Below are positions 28,803 through 39,404 of a DNA stretch of 64,000 nucleotides, piece after piece. Each line of letters opens with the position of its first letter. Position 1 is the first letter of the stretch. Source of the DNA: Pseudomonadota bacterium (GTDB taxonomy: Bacteria > Pseudomonadota > Gammaproteobacteria > Acidiferrobacterales > UBA6901). Below the pieces are notes generated by a model that searched no databases, was not told the origin of the DNA, and was given only the letters and a program-made list of their open reading frames with translations. The position numbers and the translations under genes were made by a program. The stretch covers positions 1 through 64,000 of the forward strand of contig JAJYEE010000008.1 in the NCBI GenBank assembly GCA_021790335.1. The letters are read 5' to 3'.

Positions 28803-29465
28803 TCAGAGGCCAAAACGGCCCGCGCTCAAAAACTGGCAGACTGCCCGGGCGACCTGCCCGGATATGAGCAGGCCGAAATGGGATACCGGCAACGAAATCC
28901 GGTCGGTTGCTTCCGGCAGCTGCGCCTCGGCCAGGCGCACCGTACCGTCGGAAGGGCCGGCCTGCCCCGGCAGCAGGCGTCCGAGCCCGCAATTGAACGT
29001 GCCGGCTACGGTGCCGGTCTCGCGAGGCGGCCATGACCAGAGGCGCCCCTCGCGCGATACGAGCGCCGGCAGGCTCTTGCCAAGAAGGCGGCGTCCCAGG
29101 GCACAGCGCGCGACGGTGGCGGCAGCGTGGCTTCCCTGGTGGGGCGATCCGAGTGTGACGATGCGGCCGGGACGCAGCTGCGGATGATAATGAAACAGTG
29201 CGTGTACCACGATGCCACCGAGGCTGTAGCCGACATAATGCATGACTGCGGCCGGCTGGGCGTCGACGAATTCCTTCAGAAGATCGGCATTTTCCTGCAG
29301 GCTGCAGGCCATCGACCGATAGGTGAAGCTGCGCACATCGTAGCCGCAGCGGCGCAGGCGTCGGGCAAGCCCGGACAGTACCCATCCCGGCATCCACAGG
29401 CCGTTGACCAGGATCACGGTCTCGCCCCGCCCTGGGACAGGGAATCGCTGCTGTCCGGCACTCAC
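28803..29465 (-). CDS. alpha/beta hydrolase (esterase/lipase-like)
   Basis: VILVNGLWMPGWVLSGLARRLRRCGY...HYVGYSLGGIVVHAL nucleophile elbow. Confidence 0.75.
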   Translation of the reverse strand: MSAGQQRFPVPGRGETVILVNGLWMPGWVLSGLARRLRRCGYDVRSFTYRSMACSLQENADLLKEFVDAQPAAVMHYVGYSLGGIVVHALFHYHPQLRPGRIVTLGSPHQGSHAAATVARCALGRRLLGKSLPALVSREGRLWSWPPRETGTVAGTFNCGLGRLLPGQAGPSDGTVRLAEAQLPEATDRISLPVSHFGLLISGQVARAVCQFLSAGRFGL

Positions 29466-29507
29466 CCGGACCGCGTCACAGCCCGTACCGCGCCCAGGTC
29501 GCCACCG

Positions 29508-30002
29508 TCATGCCCCCTCTCCGGCACGCCCCCCGAAACCGGCTTCATCCCGCTCCTTCTGAAGCGCGAGCAGCACATCGCGATTCGTCCAGGAGAAAGC
29601 GAGCCGTGCGGCATCGGCGAGCGGCATCCAGACATATTCGGAATGCTCGGCAGGAGTGAGCACGATCGGCACCTCGTTCTTGAGTTCCAGAGAAAACACG
29701 TGCTCGGTGTTCTCGATCGTACCGGGCGCATATTTGTGGCGCCAGTGCGGAAACAGGACATAGCGGTTGCTCGTATGCCAGTCACGCAGATCATCCGCAG
29801 CCACCACCAGCCCGGTCTCCTCGCGCAGTTCGCGCAACGCGGTGGCGAGCGGCGTTTCATCGTTCCACTCCATGCTGCCGGTGACCGACTGCCAGAACTC
29901 GGGAAAATCGGCGCGGCGCAGCATGAGCGCCTTACCGGCACGCACATACACCACCACCAGCACCGATTCCGGACGCTTGTAGCTGCGCGTATCAGCCTGC
30001 AC
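29508..30002 (-). CDS. nudB: dihydroneopterin triphosphate diphosphatase
   Basis: Nudix box [13 protein letters not shown]; located next to aspS. Confidence 0.85.
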   Translation of the reverse strand: MQADTRSYKRPESVLVVVYVRAGKALMLRRADFPEFWQSVTGSMEWNDETPLATALRELREETGLVVAADDLRDWHTSNRYVLFPHWRHKYAPGTIENTEHVFSLELKNEVPIVLTPAEHSEYVWMPLADAARLAFSWTNRDVLLALQKERDEAGFGGRAGEGA

Positions 30003-31782
30003 CGCTCACCGGCTCCGGAGGCTTGCGCAACTTGATGTGGAGCTCGCGCAGCTGCGCTTCGTCCACCACGCTCGGGGCATCGGTGAGCAGGCAGGTTGCC
30101 TTCTGTGTCTTGGGAAAGGCGATGACATCGCGAATCGAATCCGCGCCGGCCATGATGGCGGCAATGCGGTCGAGCCCGAAGGCGATACCTCCATGCGGAG
30201 GCGCCCCGAACTTCAGCGCATCCAGCAGGAACCCGAACTTCGCGCGCGCTTCCTGCGCGCCGATGCCAAGCAGCCCGAACACTTTCTCCTGCACTTCCTC
30301 GCGATGGATGCGGATCGAACCACCGCCGATCTCCGACCCGTTGAGCACCATGTCGTAGGCGCGCGAAAGCGCGTTCTGCGGATCAATATCGACGCGCTCC
30401 CGGTCGCCTTCCTTAGGTGCTGTAAACGGGTGATGCAGCGCCTGCCAGCGCCGGTCTTCGGCGTTGTACTCGAACATCGGGAAATCCACGACCCACACCG
30501 GCCTCCACGCCTGCTCCACGAGGCCAAGATCGTGCCCCAGCCGGATGCGCAGGGCACCGAGCGCATCGTTCACCACCTTGGCCTGGTCGGCACCGAAAAA
30601 GACGATATCCCCGGTAGCGGCGCGGCAGCGCGCCATCAGCGCAGCCAATGTCTCGTCGGAAAGGAATTTCAGGATCGGCGACTGCAAGCCTTCGCGCCCG
30701 CGCGTGGCGTCGTTGACTTTTATATAAGCGAGCCCCTTGGCCCCGAACCCGGCCACATAGGCGGTATAGTCATCGATATCCTTGCGCGACAACCGCTCGC
30801 CCTGCGGCAAGCGCAGCGCCGCAACGCGCCCCCCGGGACTGTTGGCGGCCAGCGCAAAAACCTTGAATTCAGCATTCCGGACCAGATCGGCGACCTCGAC
30901 GAGCTCAAGTCCGATACGCAGGTCGGGGCGGTCGACGCCAAAGCGCGCCATCGCCTCGGCGTAGGTCATGCGGGGAAAGGGGTCGGGCAACTCAACGGCG
31001 AGCACCGCCCGGAAGGCCGTGCGAATCATCTCCTCCATGAGCCGCATGATCCCGTCCTCGTCCAGGAACGAGGTCTCGATGTCGAGCTGGGTAAACTCCG
31101 GCTGCCGGTCGGCACGCAGATCCTCGTCGCGGAAGCAGCGGGTTACCTGGAAATAGCGCTCGAATCCGGCGACCATCAACAGCTGCTTGAAAAGCTGCGG
31201 CGACTGCGGCAATGCAAAAAAATGACCGGGGTGAGTGCGGCTCGGTACCAGATAATCACGCGCACCCTCGGGCGTGGACTTGGTAAGCACCGGCGTTTCG
31301 ATCTCGACAAAGTCGCGATCTTCGAGAAACCGCCGCAGCGTCCGGGTCAGAGAGTGGCGCAGGAGTATATTGCGGCGCATGTGGTCGCGCCGCAGATCGA
31401 GATAGCGGTACTTCAGGCGAACACTCTCGTTGAGTTCGGCTTCGTCGAGCTGGAAGGGCAAGGGCTCGGAGCGGTTGAGGACCTCCAGGCTCCCGGCCAG
31501 CACCTCGACCATGCCGCTGTGCAGATGCGGATTCTCGGTTCCGGGCGGGCGCCTGCGCACTTGCCCTTCGACCCGCAGCACGTATTCGCTGCGCACGCCC
31601 TCGGCTGCGGAAAAGGCCACATTATTTTCAGGATCGAACACGATCTGCGCGATGCCGGCGCGATCGCGCAGATCGATGAAAATGACGCCCCCGTGGTCAC
31701 GGCGGCTGTGCACCCAACCGCAAAGTTGCACCACCTCGCCGGTCAGGCCGAGGTCCAGCTTTCCGCAATAATGACTGCGCAT
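29992..31782 (-). CDS. aspS: aspartyl-tRNA synthetase
   Basis: [43 protein letters not shown]; class II motifs. Confidence 0.96.
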   Translation of the reverse strand: MRSHYCGKLDLGLTGEVVQLCGWVHSRRDHGGVIFIDLRDRAGIAQIVFDPENNVAFSAAEGVRSEYVLRVEGQVRRRPPGTENPHLHSGMVEVLAGSLEVLNRSEPLPFQLDEAELNESVRLKYRYLDLRRDHMRRNILLRHSLTRTLRRFLEDRDFVEIETPVLTKSTPEGARDYLVPSRTHPGHFFALPQSPQLFKQLLMVAGFERYFQVTRCFRDEDLRADRQPEFTQLDIETSFLDEDGIMRLMEEMIRTAFRAVLAVELPDPFPRMTYAEAMARFGVDRPDLRIGLELVEVADLVRNAEFKVFALAANSPGGRVAALRLPQGERLSRKDIDDYTAYVAGFGAKGLAYIKVNDATRGREGLQSPILKFLSDETLAALMARCRAATGDIVFFGADQAKVVNDALGALRIRLGHDLGLVEQAWRPVWVVDFPMFEYNAEDRRWQALHHPFTAPKEGDRERVDIDPQNALSRAYDMVLNGSEIGGGSIRIHREEVQEKVFGLLGIGAQEARAKFGFLLDALKFGAPPHGGIAFGLDRIAAIMAGADSIRDVIAFPKTQKATCLLTDAPSVVDEAQLRELHIKLRKPPEPVSGAG

Positions 31783-31847
31783 TCTGAGTATGGGTCCTTA
31801 TCACTGGGCAGAAATCGGTATGCCGGCGCTCGTCGGTCTGCGTGCGC

Positions 31848-32486
31848 TCAGCGCATGGGGTCTGATTCTACGCTACCGCTGTTCTTTTTGCCGTCCGGAC
31901 CGACCACCCCAGCCGACAGGATGAGCTTGATCCCCGCGTCCACGCTCATGTCGAGTTCGATGGCTTCGCTGCGCGGCACCATCAGGAAAAAACCGGCTGT
32001 GGGATTGGGCGTCGTCGGCACGAAAATATGCACGAGATCCCGACCGGTTTTCCGGTTGACCTCATGCGTGCCCTCCCCCGTCAGGAACGCGAGCGTCCAC
32101 ATGCCGGATCGGGGATACTGCACCAGGAGCACCTTGCGAAATGATGTAGCAGAGTTGCCAAAAAGGGTTTCCGTGAGCTGCTTCGCGGCGGAATAGATGG
32201 CGCGCACCACCGGGATGTGCGCCAGAAGCTCCTCCCATAGCCTGACCAGGTTGCGCCCGAAGAGATTCGTCGCGATCACCCCGGTCAGAAGCAGCACGGC
32301 CAAAACCAGCACCGCGCCGACACCAGGCAGATGAAAGCCGAGAAGCCGGTCGGGCTGGATTGTCGGGGGCAACAGCCGCAGCGTCTGGTCCACCGTTTCG
32401 AACAGAAACCGGACAAGCACCGCCGTGACCGCCAGCGGCAACCAAACCAGGAGTCCGGCAATCAAGTAGCGGCGCAGTCTGACCAT
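31848..32486 (-). CDS. DUF502-family membrane protein
   Basis: GLLVWLPLAVTAVLVRFLFETVD...TGRDLVHIFVPTTPNPTAGFFLMVPRSEAIELDMSVDAG. Confidence 0.85.
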   Translation of the reverse strand: MVRLRRYLIAGLLVWLPLAVTAVLVRFLFETVDQTLRLLPPTIQPDRLLGFHLPGVGAVLVLAVLLLTGVIATNLFGRNLVRLWEELLAHIPVVRAIYSAAKQLTETLFGNSATSFRKVLLVQYPRSGMWTLAFLTGEGTHEVNRKTGRDLVHIFVPTTPNPTAGFFLMVPRSEAIELDMSVDAGIKLILSAGVVGPDGKKNSGSVESDPMR

Positions 32487-32522
32487 ACCATGGATAGCCC
32501 GGGCGACCGGGCCGGAAAAACG

Positions 32523-32834
32523 CTAATGGCCACAACCGCAGGTGCCGCCACCACAGCCGCCGGCCTTCTTGGCAGGACCGGCATCTGTGGCGGAACCGGC
32601 ATCACCCGCCTTCTTGTCACCCTTGTCGCCGCCGTCTTTGGTCTTTCCGGAACCACCCTTGAAATCCGTTGCGTACCAGCCATTTCCCTTGAGCTGGAAT
32701 CCGGCAGCCGATATGCGCTTTTTAAGTTCCGGTTTTCCACAGGCAGGACACACGGTGAGAACCGGCTCGCTCAGCTTCTGCATCACCTCGTGCTCGCGTC
32801 CGCAGGCCTGGCAAAAATACTCGTAAATCGGCAT
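32523..32834 (-). CDS. FmdB-family zinc-ribbon protein
   Basis: MPIYEYFCQACGREHEVMQKLSEPVLTVCPACGKPELKKRISAAGFQLKGNGWYATDFK. Confidence 0.88.
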   Translation of the reverse strand: MPIYEYFCQACGREHEVMQKLSEPVLTVCPACGKPELKKRISAAGFQLKGNGWYATDFKGGSGKTKDGGDKGDKKAGDAGSATDAGPAKKAGGCGGGTCGCGH

Positions 32835-32994
32835 GACAATCCTCCACAAAAAAGGCGCCGCTGGATTCATTTGGGGTCGAATCCCGCACAAAACAACCAG
32901 ATAGGCTGGGAAATTATAGCCTGAAGCGGGTCTTGGCCGCACGGATTGCCGTATTTCTGGCTGTCCGTGAGGAAAAATCCAGATTCGCCGGCTC

Positions 32995-33468
32995 TCAGAG
33001 GTAGAGGTGGCTGATATGCCCGTGCCGGGCCGTCGAAAACAGACGACGGAACTGGCCGTTACTCAAATGCAGGAGTTCGCGGTGATCGCCGCCCTCCATA
33101 TACACTTCGGGCTGATCCACCAAGCTGTCGTCCACCAGCATTTCCAACCCGTAGGCGCAGCCGGCCGCCGGAATCGCTCCGGCTTCGCAATCCCGGAACA
33201 GTGTCGCGGCAGCTCGTTCCGTCGCAAGACCGAGCCGCCGGTCGAGCAGCCGGTGGACCTGGCCCAGCTCCAGGCGGCAATTGGCCGGAATGACTGCCAC
33301 CAGAAACCCGTGCTCGTCCTCCAGGACGACTGACTTTGCGAGACTGCCCGCAGGCACGTGGGCCACATTCGCCGTCGCCCGGCTTGAAGTCGTGCGCTGG
33401 TGCGCCAGGATCTCGTAGTCGATCTCCAGTTCGGCAAGGTACTGCCGCAAGGTAGGCGCGAGGCTCAT
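32995..33468 (-). CDS. YbaK/EbsC-family protein (aminoacyl-tRNA deacylase-like)
   Basis: LAKSVVLEDEHGFLVAVIPANCRLELGQVHRLLDRRLGLATE. Confidence 0.75.
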   Translation of the reverse strand: MSLAPTLRQYLAELEIDYEILAHQRTTSSRATANVAHVPAGSLAKSVVLEDEHGFLVAVIPANCRLELGQVHRLLDRRLGLATERAAATLFRDCEAGAIPAAGCAYGLEMLVDDSLVDQPEVYMEGGDHRELLHLSNGQFRRLFSTARHGHISHLYL

Positions 33469-33629
33469 GGACGGTCCCCTCCGTGGTGTCCTGCTGGAGC
33501 TACGATAGATCCGGACCCGGCACCATGACCATACCCCGGTGGGGATAGCTGCCCACAACACCGTCAATCGATACCGCACGCAACCGCGCCGGTACCGCTG
33601 CACATCGGCCGGGGCCGCCCTGCTTCTCG

Positions 33630-33666
33630 AAAAAAAAAAGCCCCTGGGCCACGCTATGCCCAGGGG
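33630..33666 (-). terminator. Rho-independent terminator
   Basis: Stem CCCCTGGGC/GCCCAGGGG followed on the minus strand by a T-run. Confidence 0.85.
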
Positions 33667-33685
33667 CCGACGATGGAAGTTTGAC

Positions 33686-34090
33686 TCAGCGGTCCATGGT
33701 CTCCGGGACTTCGATGTCAGGCCTCTGGATATCGGGGCGATCGACATCGGGGCGATCGACATCGGGGCGATCGACATCGGGTCGATGATCGATATCCGGA
33801 CGACGATCGACATCGGGTCGATGATCGAAATCCGGCCGGTGTCTTTCCACTTCTTCCTCTGCCCGCGGGTTGCCGGGCATGGCTGGTGTGGCCCTCTGGC
33901 CCTCGCCCGGATAGGGCGTGGCCGGGGTGGCGGCGTTGGTGGACGAAGACACGGTGGTCGTCGCATCCGTATCGCTATCCGTGGCACCGGCCCGGACAAC
34001 TACCCCCAAGGCCAGGGTCAGCCCCAGAGTCGAGGCAACTAACAATGCAGTTCTGCTATTCATGACAGAGTTCTCCTGTTTCATTGACAT
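33686..34090 (-). CDS. secreted protein with C-terminal RPD(V/I)(D/E) tandem repeats
   Basis: Signal peptide plus HRPDVDRRPDIDHRPDVDRPDVDRPDVDRPDIQRPDIEVPETMDR. Confidence 0.7.
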   Translation of the reverse strand: MSMKQENSVMNSRTALLVASTLGLTLALGVVVRAGATDSDTDATTTVSSSTNAATPATPYPGEGQRATPAMPGNPRAEEEVERHRPDFDHRPDVDRRPDIDHRPDVDRPDVDRPDVDRPDIQRPDIEVPETMDR

Positions 34091-34870
34091 CTAGAAGGGT
34101 CGTTCCAAACCTACCCCGACTCCCCAATTCGGGCTTCCATTGCTCAATCCCTTGTCGAAGTAGACCTGAAGACCATGGCCGGGCTGCGGATAATAGTTCC
34201 AGGCGATGATGGCGTCGGCAGCGCCTGGAAAACCCGGCTGCTCGGATTGGTGACCGGTGAACATGCCGGTCAGATAGTTCTGGCGATTCAACTGCATGCT
34301 GGCTCCGCCGTCATAGGTCGCGATGTTCTGCAGTGCCAGGCCGGGGGCTGAGCCGACAATCCGGTAACCGACATCGGCGAACGGGAACAACGACGTGCCC
34401 ACCGACCACTCGAACCCGACCCCGCCCTCGTAGTCGTTCTCGCCGGTACCGAGACCGGAGCTGCGCGAGGCCGTGCCGAGCTTGATCTTGGCATAAGGAA
34501 GAATGTCCGGGGCAGAACCGATGCCGCGGATGCGGTAGCGGCCCTCGAGCCAGATGTCGCCCAGGCCGCTTTCGGTCTTAGTCGTGGTCGCGCCGCGATT
34601 ACCGACCACCGTACCCCCGGAGAGGATCGCACCAGTGCTATGCACAGAGAGCAGCGGCACCGTCGCCTTGAGCGTCAGATTGTCCTTCTGATACTTGGCA
34701 TAAAACGGCAGATAATAGATCTGCGTGGTCGAAGAGGTGCCATAGTTGCCCTCGTAGTATGCCGGTGCGACCCCGACCACCGTGCTGTCGGCGGCCCGTC
34801 CCACCGTGCTGGCGCCCACCGCAACTGCGGCCACAAGCACTGCGGCCAGGCTGGACTTGCAGCTCATCAT
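34091..34870 (-). CDS. outer-membrane transporter-like beta-barrel protein (MetA-pathway-of-phenol type)
   Basis: Signal peptide; YGTSSTTQIYYLPFYAKYQKDNLTLKATVPLLSV...SGLGDIWLEGRYRI; C-terminal aromatic. Confidence 0.65.
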   Translation of the reverse strand: MMSCKSSLAAVLVAAVAVGASTVGRAADSTVVGVAPAYYEGNYGTSSTTQIYYLPFYAKYQKDNLTLKATVPLLSVHSTGAILSGGTVVGNRGATTTKTESGLGDIWLEGRYRIRGIGSAPDILPYAKIKLGTASRSSGLGTGENDYEGGVGFEWSVGTSLFPFADVGYRIVGSAPGLALQNIATYDGGASMQLNRQNYLTGMFTGHQSEQPGFPGAADAIIAWNYYPQPGHGLQVYFDKGLSNGSPNWGVGVGLERPF

Positions 34871-34961
34871 TGCTCCTTGTCGTTAGATTCGGAAAACGGT
34901 TGGGATAGGCACTGAACTTTACATCCCGGATATCCCCGCCGCCCATCCGTCCCATGATGCA

Positions 34962-35012
34962 GTGGGAACATTTCCCACAAGCGGAACGAATCTTAGTGGG
35001 AACTTTTCCCAC
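34962..35012. promoter_or_regulatory. two copies of palindrome GTGGGAA-NNN-TTCCCAC
   Basis: GTGGGAACATTTCCCAC (34962-34978) and GTGGGAACTTTTCCCAC (34996-35012), 34 bp apart. Confidence 0.75.
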
Positions 35013-35078
35013 GGTCAAGTGGCATGCTATGCTTGATTTAAACCGGCCGATGGGCGGTCGGGGCTGGGGCATCGGGGT

Positions 35079-35927
35079 ATGATTGTGGACGCTGCACTGA
35101 AGACCGCCATCCGGACCATCCTCGCCCCCCTCGTCCGTTACCTCATTGGCCGAGGGGTAACCTATCCGGCCCTCAGCGAAGTGCTGAAGGAGGCGTACAT
35201 CGGCGCTGCCGAGCGGCACGATGGTGCAGATCCCGACACCGTCTCCGACAGCCGTATGAGCCTGCTGACCGGCATCCACCGAAAAGACGTGAAGCGCCTG
35301 CGGACACAGGCGCATGCCGGCACCAAATCCCAAGTTTTGCGCCCCGGGGCGAACCTGGCCGCACGGGCGGTAGCCGCCTGGGTGTCCCTGCCCCGGTACC
35401 TCGACCGCGACGGGCACCCCCGGACGCTGCTGCGGCGCGCCGCGAACAGCCGCGTGAGTTTCGAAACACTCGTGCGAGCGATCAAGGCAGACGTGCGCCC
35501 CAGCGTCATTCTCGAAGAACTGGTGCGGGTAGGGGTGGCGACGGTCGAGGGCGACACGGTGCGACTGCTGAAGACCGCTTACGTCTCAGCCTTGCCTGAA
35601 GACAGGCTTGCCTTCCTCGGAGCAAATGTGGGCGATCACCTGGCGAGCGCTCTGCACAATATCTCCGGCCATGGTGAAGCCTTCCTGGAGCGGGCCGTGT
35701 ACTACGAGGTCATTGGGCGCGAGGATCTGGCCGCGGCACGCCCGGCGCTTACGCAGCTCTCCGAAGCGTTTCTGAGACAGGCCAATCAGCGTGTCATGCC
35801 GCTCAACGAGGCGGCGCGCGCCGCCCCGGGCCCGGATGGCCGGCGCATGCGCCTGGGCATTTACTACTACGAAGAAGCAAGCCGTGTCGAGCCCGGCAAG
35901 AAACCGCGCAGCGGAGGGCGTGAGTAA
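35079..35927 (+). CDS. DUF6502-family protein
   Basis: LAPLVRYLIGRGVTYPALSEVLKEAYIGAAERH...DSRMSLLTGIHRKDVKRLR. Confidence 0.8.
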   Translation: MIVDAALKTAIRTILAPLVRYLIGRGVTYPALSEVLKEAYIGAAERHDGADPDTVSDSRMSLLTGIHRKDVKRLRTQAHAGTKSQVLRPGANLAARAVAAWVSLPRYLDRDGHPRTLLRRAANSRVSFETLVRAIKADVRPSVILEELVRVGVATVEGDTVRLLKTAYVSALPEDRLAFLGANVGDHLASALHNISGHGEAFLERAVYYEVIGREDLAAARPALTQLSEAFLRQANQRVMPLNEAARAAPGPDGRRMRLGIYYYEEASRVEPGKKPRSGGRE

Positions 35928-35932
35928 ACCCC

Positions 35933-37099
35933 ATGAGCACATGCATTATTGAAGGGCCTATTGGCCGGCGGGTGCTTTTCGCGCTCCTCTGTGGACTGCT
36001 GCTCCTGGCGGCGCCGCTGTCGGCAGACGCCACCGACCCGGGCTCCGGAGGCGGAATCGGCGGCACGGGAATCACCAGCGAAGGCATCGGCGGTACCGGG
36101 ATAAGCAGCTTCGGGGTGGTACAGCGCTTCGGCAGCATCTACGTCAATGGACGTGAGTACTTACTCAACGATACGACCGGTTATCGCCTTGATGGCCACC
36201 CGGGTACCGTCCGGAATGTGCACCTTGGGGACGTGGTCCTGGTGCGGGCACAGGCCAAGCCGGACGGGCGATTGACGGCCGACTCGGTACACGTCAGGGT
36301 CGCGCTCGCCGGACGCATTGAAAAGGTGAATCCGCACGCAGGAAGCATCACGCTCCTCGGCCAAGTGGTTCACGTCACGGCCGAGACGCGAACCAGCGGT
36401 CCCGGGGCGCCGCGCCTGAAACTGGCACAGCTCCATGCCGGCGATGCGGTCCGCATCAGCGCTCTGGCCCGGGGCAATGGCCGTTGGGTAGCGACACGCA
36501 TAGTAGGTGCGCCGGCAACGGCCTTCCTGCTGAGCGGGCCTGTACGCGCGATCAACCGGACACATGGGCATTTGACCGTCGGCACCCGGACCTTGGCGGT
36601 GTCCGGACCGCTCGCGGGGATTGCGATCGGCGAGCAGGTGCGGGCCGCGGGCCGCTACGTGCGTGGCACGCCGGTCGTGATGCGCGTGCAACCCGTCCCC
36701 GCCGCCGTCGGCGCTCCGGGCACGGCAGTGGAGATGTCGGGCTACGTCGAGGCCCGGCCCGGCCCTGGCGTGCTGCTTGCCAACGGTGTACCGCTGCGCT
36801 ACACGGCTCGAACACGCTTCAGTGGCGGAACCGCAGCTAACGCACGCGCCGGCACGGCAATCGCCGTGCGCGGTGTCGCCGAACCGGACGGCAGCGTGCT
36901 CGTAAACCGGGTAGTACTGCGTGCGGATCCGATGTGGGTGGATCTTCCATCGCCGCTGGTACCCCGACCCGCCGCCAGCATGCGGCCCGAGTCGCACGAA
37001 AGGCCAGACATAGAACGTCCGGATATCGAACGTCCCGACATTGAGCGCCCGCAGATCGAGCGCCCGCAGATCGAGTTGCCGGAGCAGCCGGGCGGGTGA
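35933..37099 (+). CDS. DUF5666-domain protein with C-terminal RP(D/Q)IE repeats
   Basis: GGGIGGTGITSEGIGGTGISSFGVVQRFGSIYVNGREY; tail ERPDIERPDIERPDIERPQIERPQIELPEQPGG. Confidence 0.75.
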   Translation: MSTCIIEGPIGRRVLFALLCGLLLLAAPLSADATDPGSGGGIGGTGITSEGIGGTGISSFGVVQRFGSIYVNGREYLLNDTTGYRLDGHPGTVRNVHLGDVVLVRAQAKPDGRLTADSVHVRVALAGRIEKVNPHAGSITLLGQVVHVTAETRTSGPGAPRLKLAQLHAGDAVRISALARGNGRWVATRIVGAPATAFLLSGPVRAINRTHGHLTVGTRTLAVSGPLAGIAIGEQVRAAGRYVRGTPVVMRVQPVPAAVGAPGTAVEMSGYVEARPGPGVLLANGVPLRYTARTRFSGGTAANARAGTAIAVRGVAEPDGSVLVNRVVLRADPMWVDLPSPLVPRPAASMRPESHERPDIERPDIERPDIERPQIERPQIELPEQPGG

Positions 37100-37298
37100 T
37101 GGTCGCGGCACGCTGCGGCAGCGGTACGCTTTTCGCTGGTTAAAGGGTAGCGACGGCGGACCCTGTCCAGCCACGGACCGCGCAACCTGGTCAACCCGGC
37201 TGGATCGGCTGGCTTGAGCTGCTGACACGCATCGGCGGGATCTTTCATATGGAAAGAATGCCGGGCAAATGCCGGATTACGGTCCGCAACCGGCCGGG

Positions 37299-37700
37299 CT
37301 ATTTCGGCTTCAGGAGGTCCTTGAGACGTTCAAATGGCCGGTTGGTTGCATCCTGCCGTTCGTCCGATGACGTACCTCCCGCGACGCCTGCACCGGCCTG
37401 GTGATCCAGATAGCGGGCATGTTCGTTGTCATGGCAGTAGATGCAGAGGTTCTCCCAGTTGCTGCCATCCAGCGGATTATTATCGTGATTATGGTCCTTG
37501 TGGTGAACCGTAAGCAGATGCAGGTTCTCGCGCGTGAACGAGCGGCCGCACCGGCCACACACCCAGGGGTGAATCTTGAGCGAAAGCTCGCGGTATCCCT
37601 TCAGGCGTTCATCCCGCTCCCGACGCGCCCGCGCCACGACGTCGTCGAGCCGGCCCGACCCGCCCTTGTTTGCACCTGAACCACCTGCCTGCCTTGTCAT
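37299..37700 (-). CDS. YajD-like HNH nuclease
   Basis: CGRCGRSFTRENLHLLTVHHKDHNHDNNPLDGSNWENLCIYCHDNEH. Confidence 0.85.
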   Translation of the reverse strand: MTRQAGGSGANKGGSGRLDDVVARARRERDERLKGYRELSLKIHPWVCGRCGRSFTRENLHLLTVHHKDHNHDNNPLDGSNWENLCIYCHDNEHARYLDHQAGAGVAGGTSSDERQDATNRPFERLKDLLKPK

Positions 37701-38359
37701 TGCGAAGTCTCTCGCCTGCCGTCGATGAAGATCCAGCCCAACGCCACCGCCATCAATGTCAGCCCGGCGACATAGGTCCCCCACCAGAAATTTCCCGGAC
37801 GGTATGCGGCCAGCGCCAGTTGCCCGCGGCTGAGCAGGCCAAAGGCCGGCTGCAGAAAGGACACCAGCACCAGCGTCGTCCCGGCAACGAAAATCACGCC
37901 TTCAGAAAGAGTAACATGGCAGACCCCGCGCAGCGTCAGAATGGCGCCACCCCAGAGCACGAACAGCGCGGCCACGACCACCGCGGCTATCCACGGGCCG
38001 AGCCAGGCCCAGGGAATCAGAAACAGGATATCCCATTCTCCCCAGCGCACGGGCCAACCGATAAAGACCTTGAGCCAGACATAGTAAAAAATGTCCCATA
38101 AACCGAAGGCGTAGACAAATGCTGCAAATACGCGCACGAATCCTCGCTCGGCAAGCAGGGCGACGCCGAGGAGCATGATCAACGTGGCGGCTTCGCGCGC
38201 GAGCTCCAGCACCAGATCCAGATGTGCGAGCATTCTCGGAGGAAAGATCCTTTGCACATCCGTGGGGTAATAGAGCCGCCGGAGATAGATCACCACCGCA
38301 GCCTCGAGAAGCGCCATCGCGACCGCAAAAACCGACAACCAAACCACGTTACGTTTCAT
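37697..38359 (-). CDS. multipass membrane protein, unknown function
   Basis: 220 aa with several TM segments. Confidence 0.65.
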   Translation of the reverse strand: MKRNVVWLSVFAVAMALLEAAVVIYLRRLYYPTDVQRIFPPRMLAHLDLVLELAREAATLIMLLGVALLAERGFVRVFAAFVYAFGLWDIFYYVWLKVFIGWPVRWGEWDILFLIPWAWLGPWIAAVVVAALFVLWGGAILTLRGVCHVTLSEGVIFVAGTTLVLVSFLQPAFGLLSRGQLALAAYRPGNFWWGTYVAGLTLMAVALGWIFIDGRRETSQ

Positions 38360-38521
38360 TTTGTTACGGTATGAAGTTTAAGTTCCATTCAAATGAGCGG
38401 ACGATGCTGTAATCTTTGCAGGAGAACAACCGATCGCAGACGAATGCCGCCCCTTCTATTTTCAGCGGAAATTATGCTACTTTAGCGCAGTTTTTGTTAA
38501 CCACACCATTGGGAGCAACTC

Positions 38522-38845
38522 ATGGCAACAAAAGGCAAGGCGACGAAGAAACCCACCACCAAGTCCGAAATTCTGACCTACATTTCAGACAAAACCGATC
38601 TGAAGCGCAAAGATGTCAATGCGGTGTTCGAGCACCTCTCCAACCTGATCCGCCGCGATCTCAAAAGCGGCCCCGGCGTCATCAACATGTTCGGGCTGAT
38701 GAAATTGAAGGTCGTACGTAAACCGGCCGTACCGGCCCGTAAGGGAATCAACCCCTTCACCAAGGAAGAAGTCACGTTCAAGGCCAAGCCGGCCCGTAAC
38801 GTGGTCAAGGTCCAGCCGCTGAAATCACTCAAGGAAATGGTCTGA
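38522..38845 (+). CDS. HU-family DNA-binding protein
   Basis: KSEILTYISDKTDLKRKDVNAVFEHLSNLIRRDLKSGPGVINMFGLMKLKV. Confidence 0.88.
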   Translation: MATKGKATKKPTTKSEILTYISDKTDLKRKDVNAVFEHLSNLIRRDLKSGPGVINMFGLMKLKVVRKPAVPARKGINPFTKEEVTFKAKPARNVVKVQPLKSLKEMV

Positions 38846-39404
38846 ATTAAAGATTCATCGGCGGCGATGCGCCTTCCGGCAGGGCGGCGCGTTGCCGCCC
38901 TTATCGCCGCCGGGCTGCGGCGGCATGCTGTCCGTTCGCGATTTCTCCACCAGCACACCGTCCGCGCGCGCTTGCGGCGGTGGCAGCGGTACTGTGCGGG
39001 TCTCATGCACGGACGGACCCATCTGCCTCCCGCACAGACCCTTGACTCCGGCATTCCTGTGCTCCGGCCCGGAACGGGCCATTCCGACCGGATCTGCCTG
39101 ATCGGCATCGCCCTTCGTTGCTGTCTGCCAGGGTAGTGTGTGGTGCCTTCCGAAACACCGCAGCGACGGTAACCCTTGGACATGCACGTAACCCGGGCGC
39201 CAACCGGGCAGACCGCCTTCCCGACGTGTACTGGAACAGCCGGAAAGAGGCCGACCCTGCAGAGGTCCCGACACGAAACCGATGATCGGCGCGCATCGCT
39301 GACCGACCGCACGCACCCAGGAATCTGTCAAAGTCGACTGATGGAGGATGTATAATGGACATTCTCCCCGCAGGGGCCTGAAACCCAGGACGTCCATCTC
39401 GGCG

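Noticed and set aside
30037-32196. 719-aa + strand ORF
   Set aside because: Lies antisense to aspS and the DUF502 gene; product of high GC codon bias, no family resemblance.
38578-39312. 244-aa minus-strand ORF overlapping the HU gene and downstream region
   Set aside because: Partly antisense to the HU gene, no family resemblance; likely spurious.
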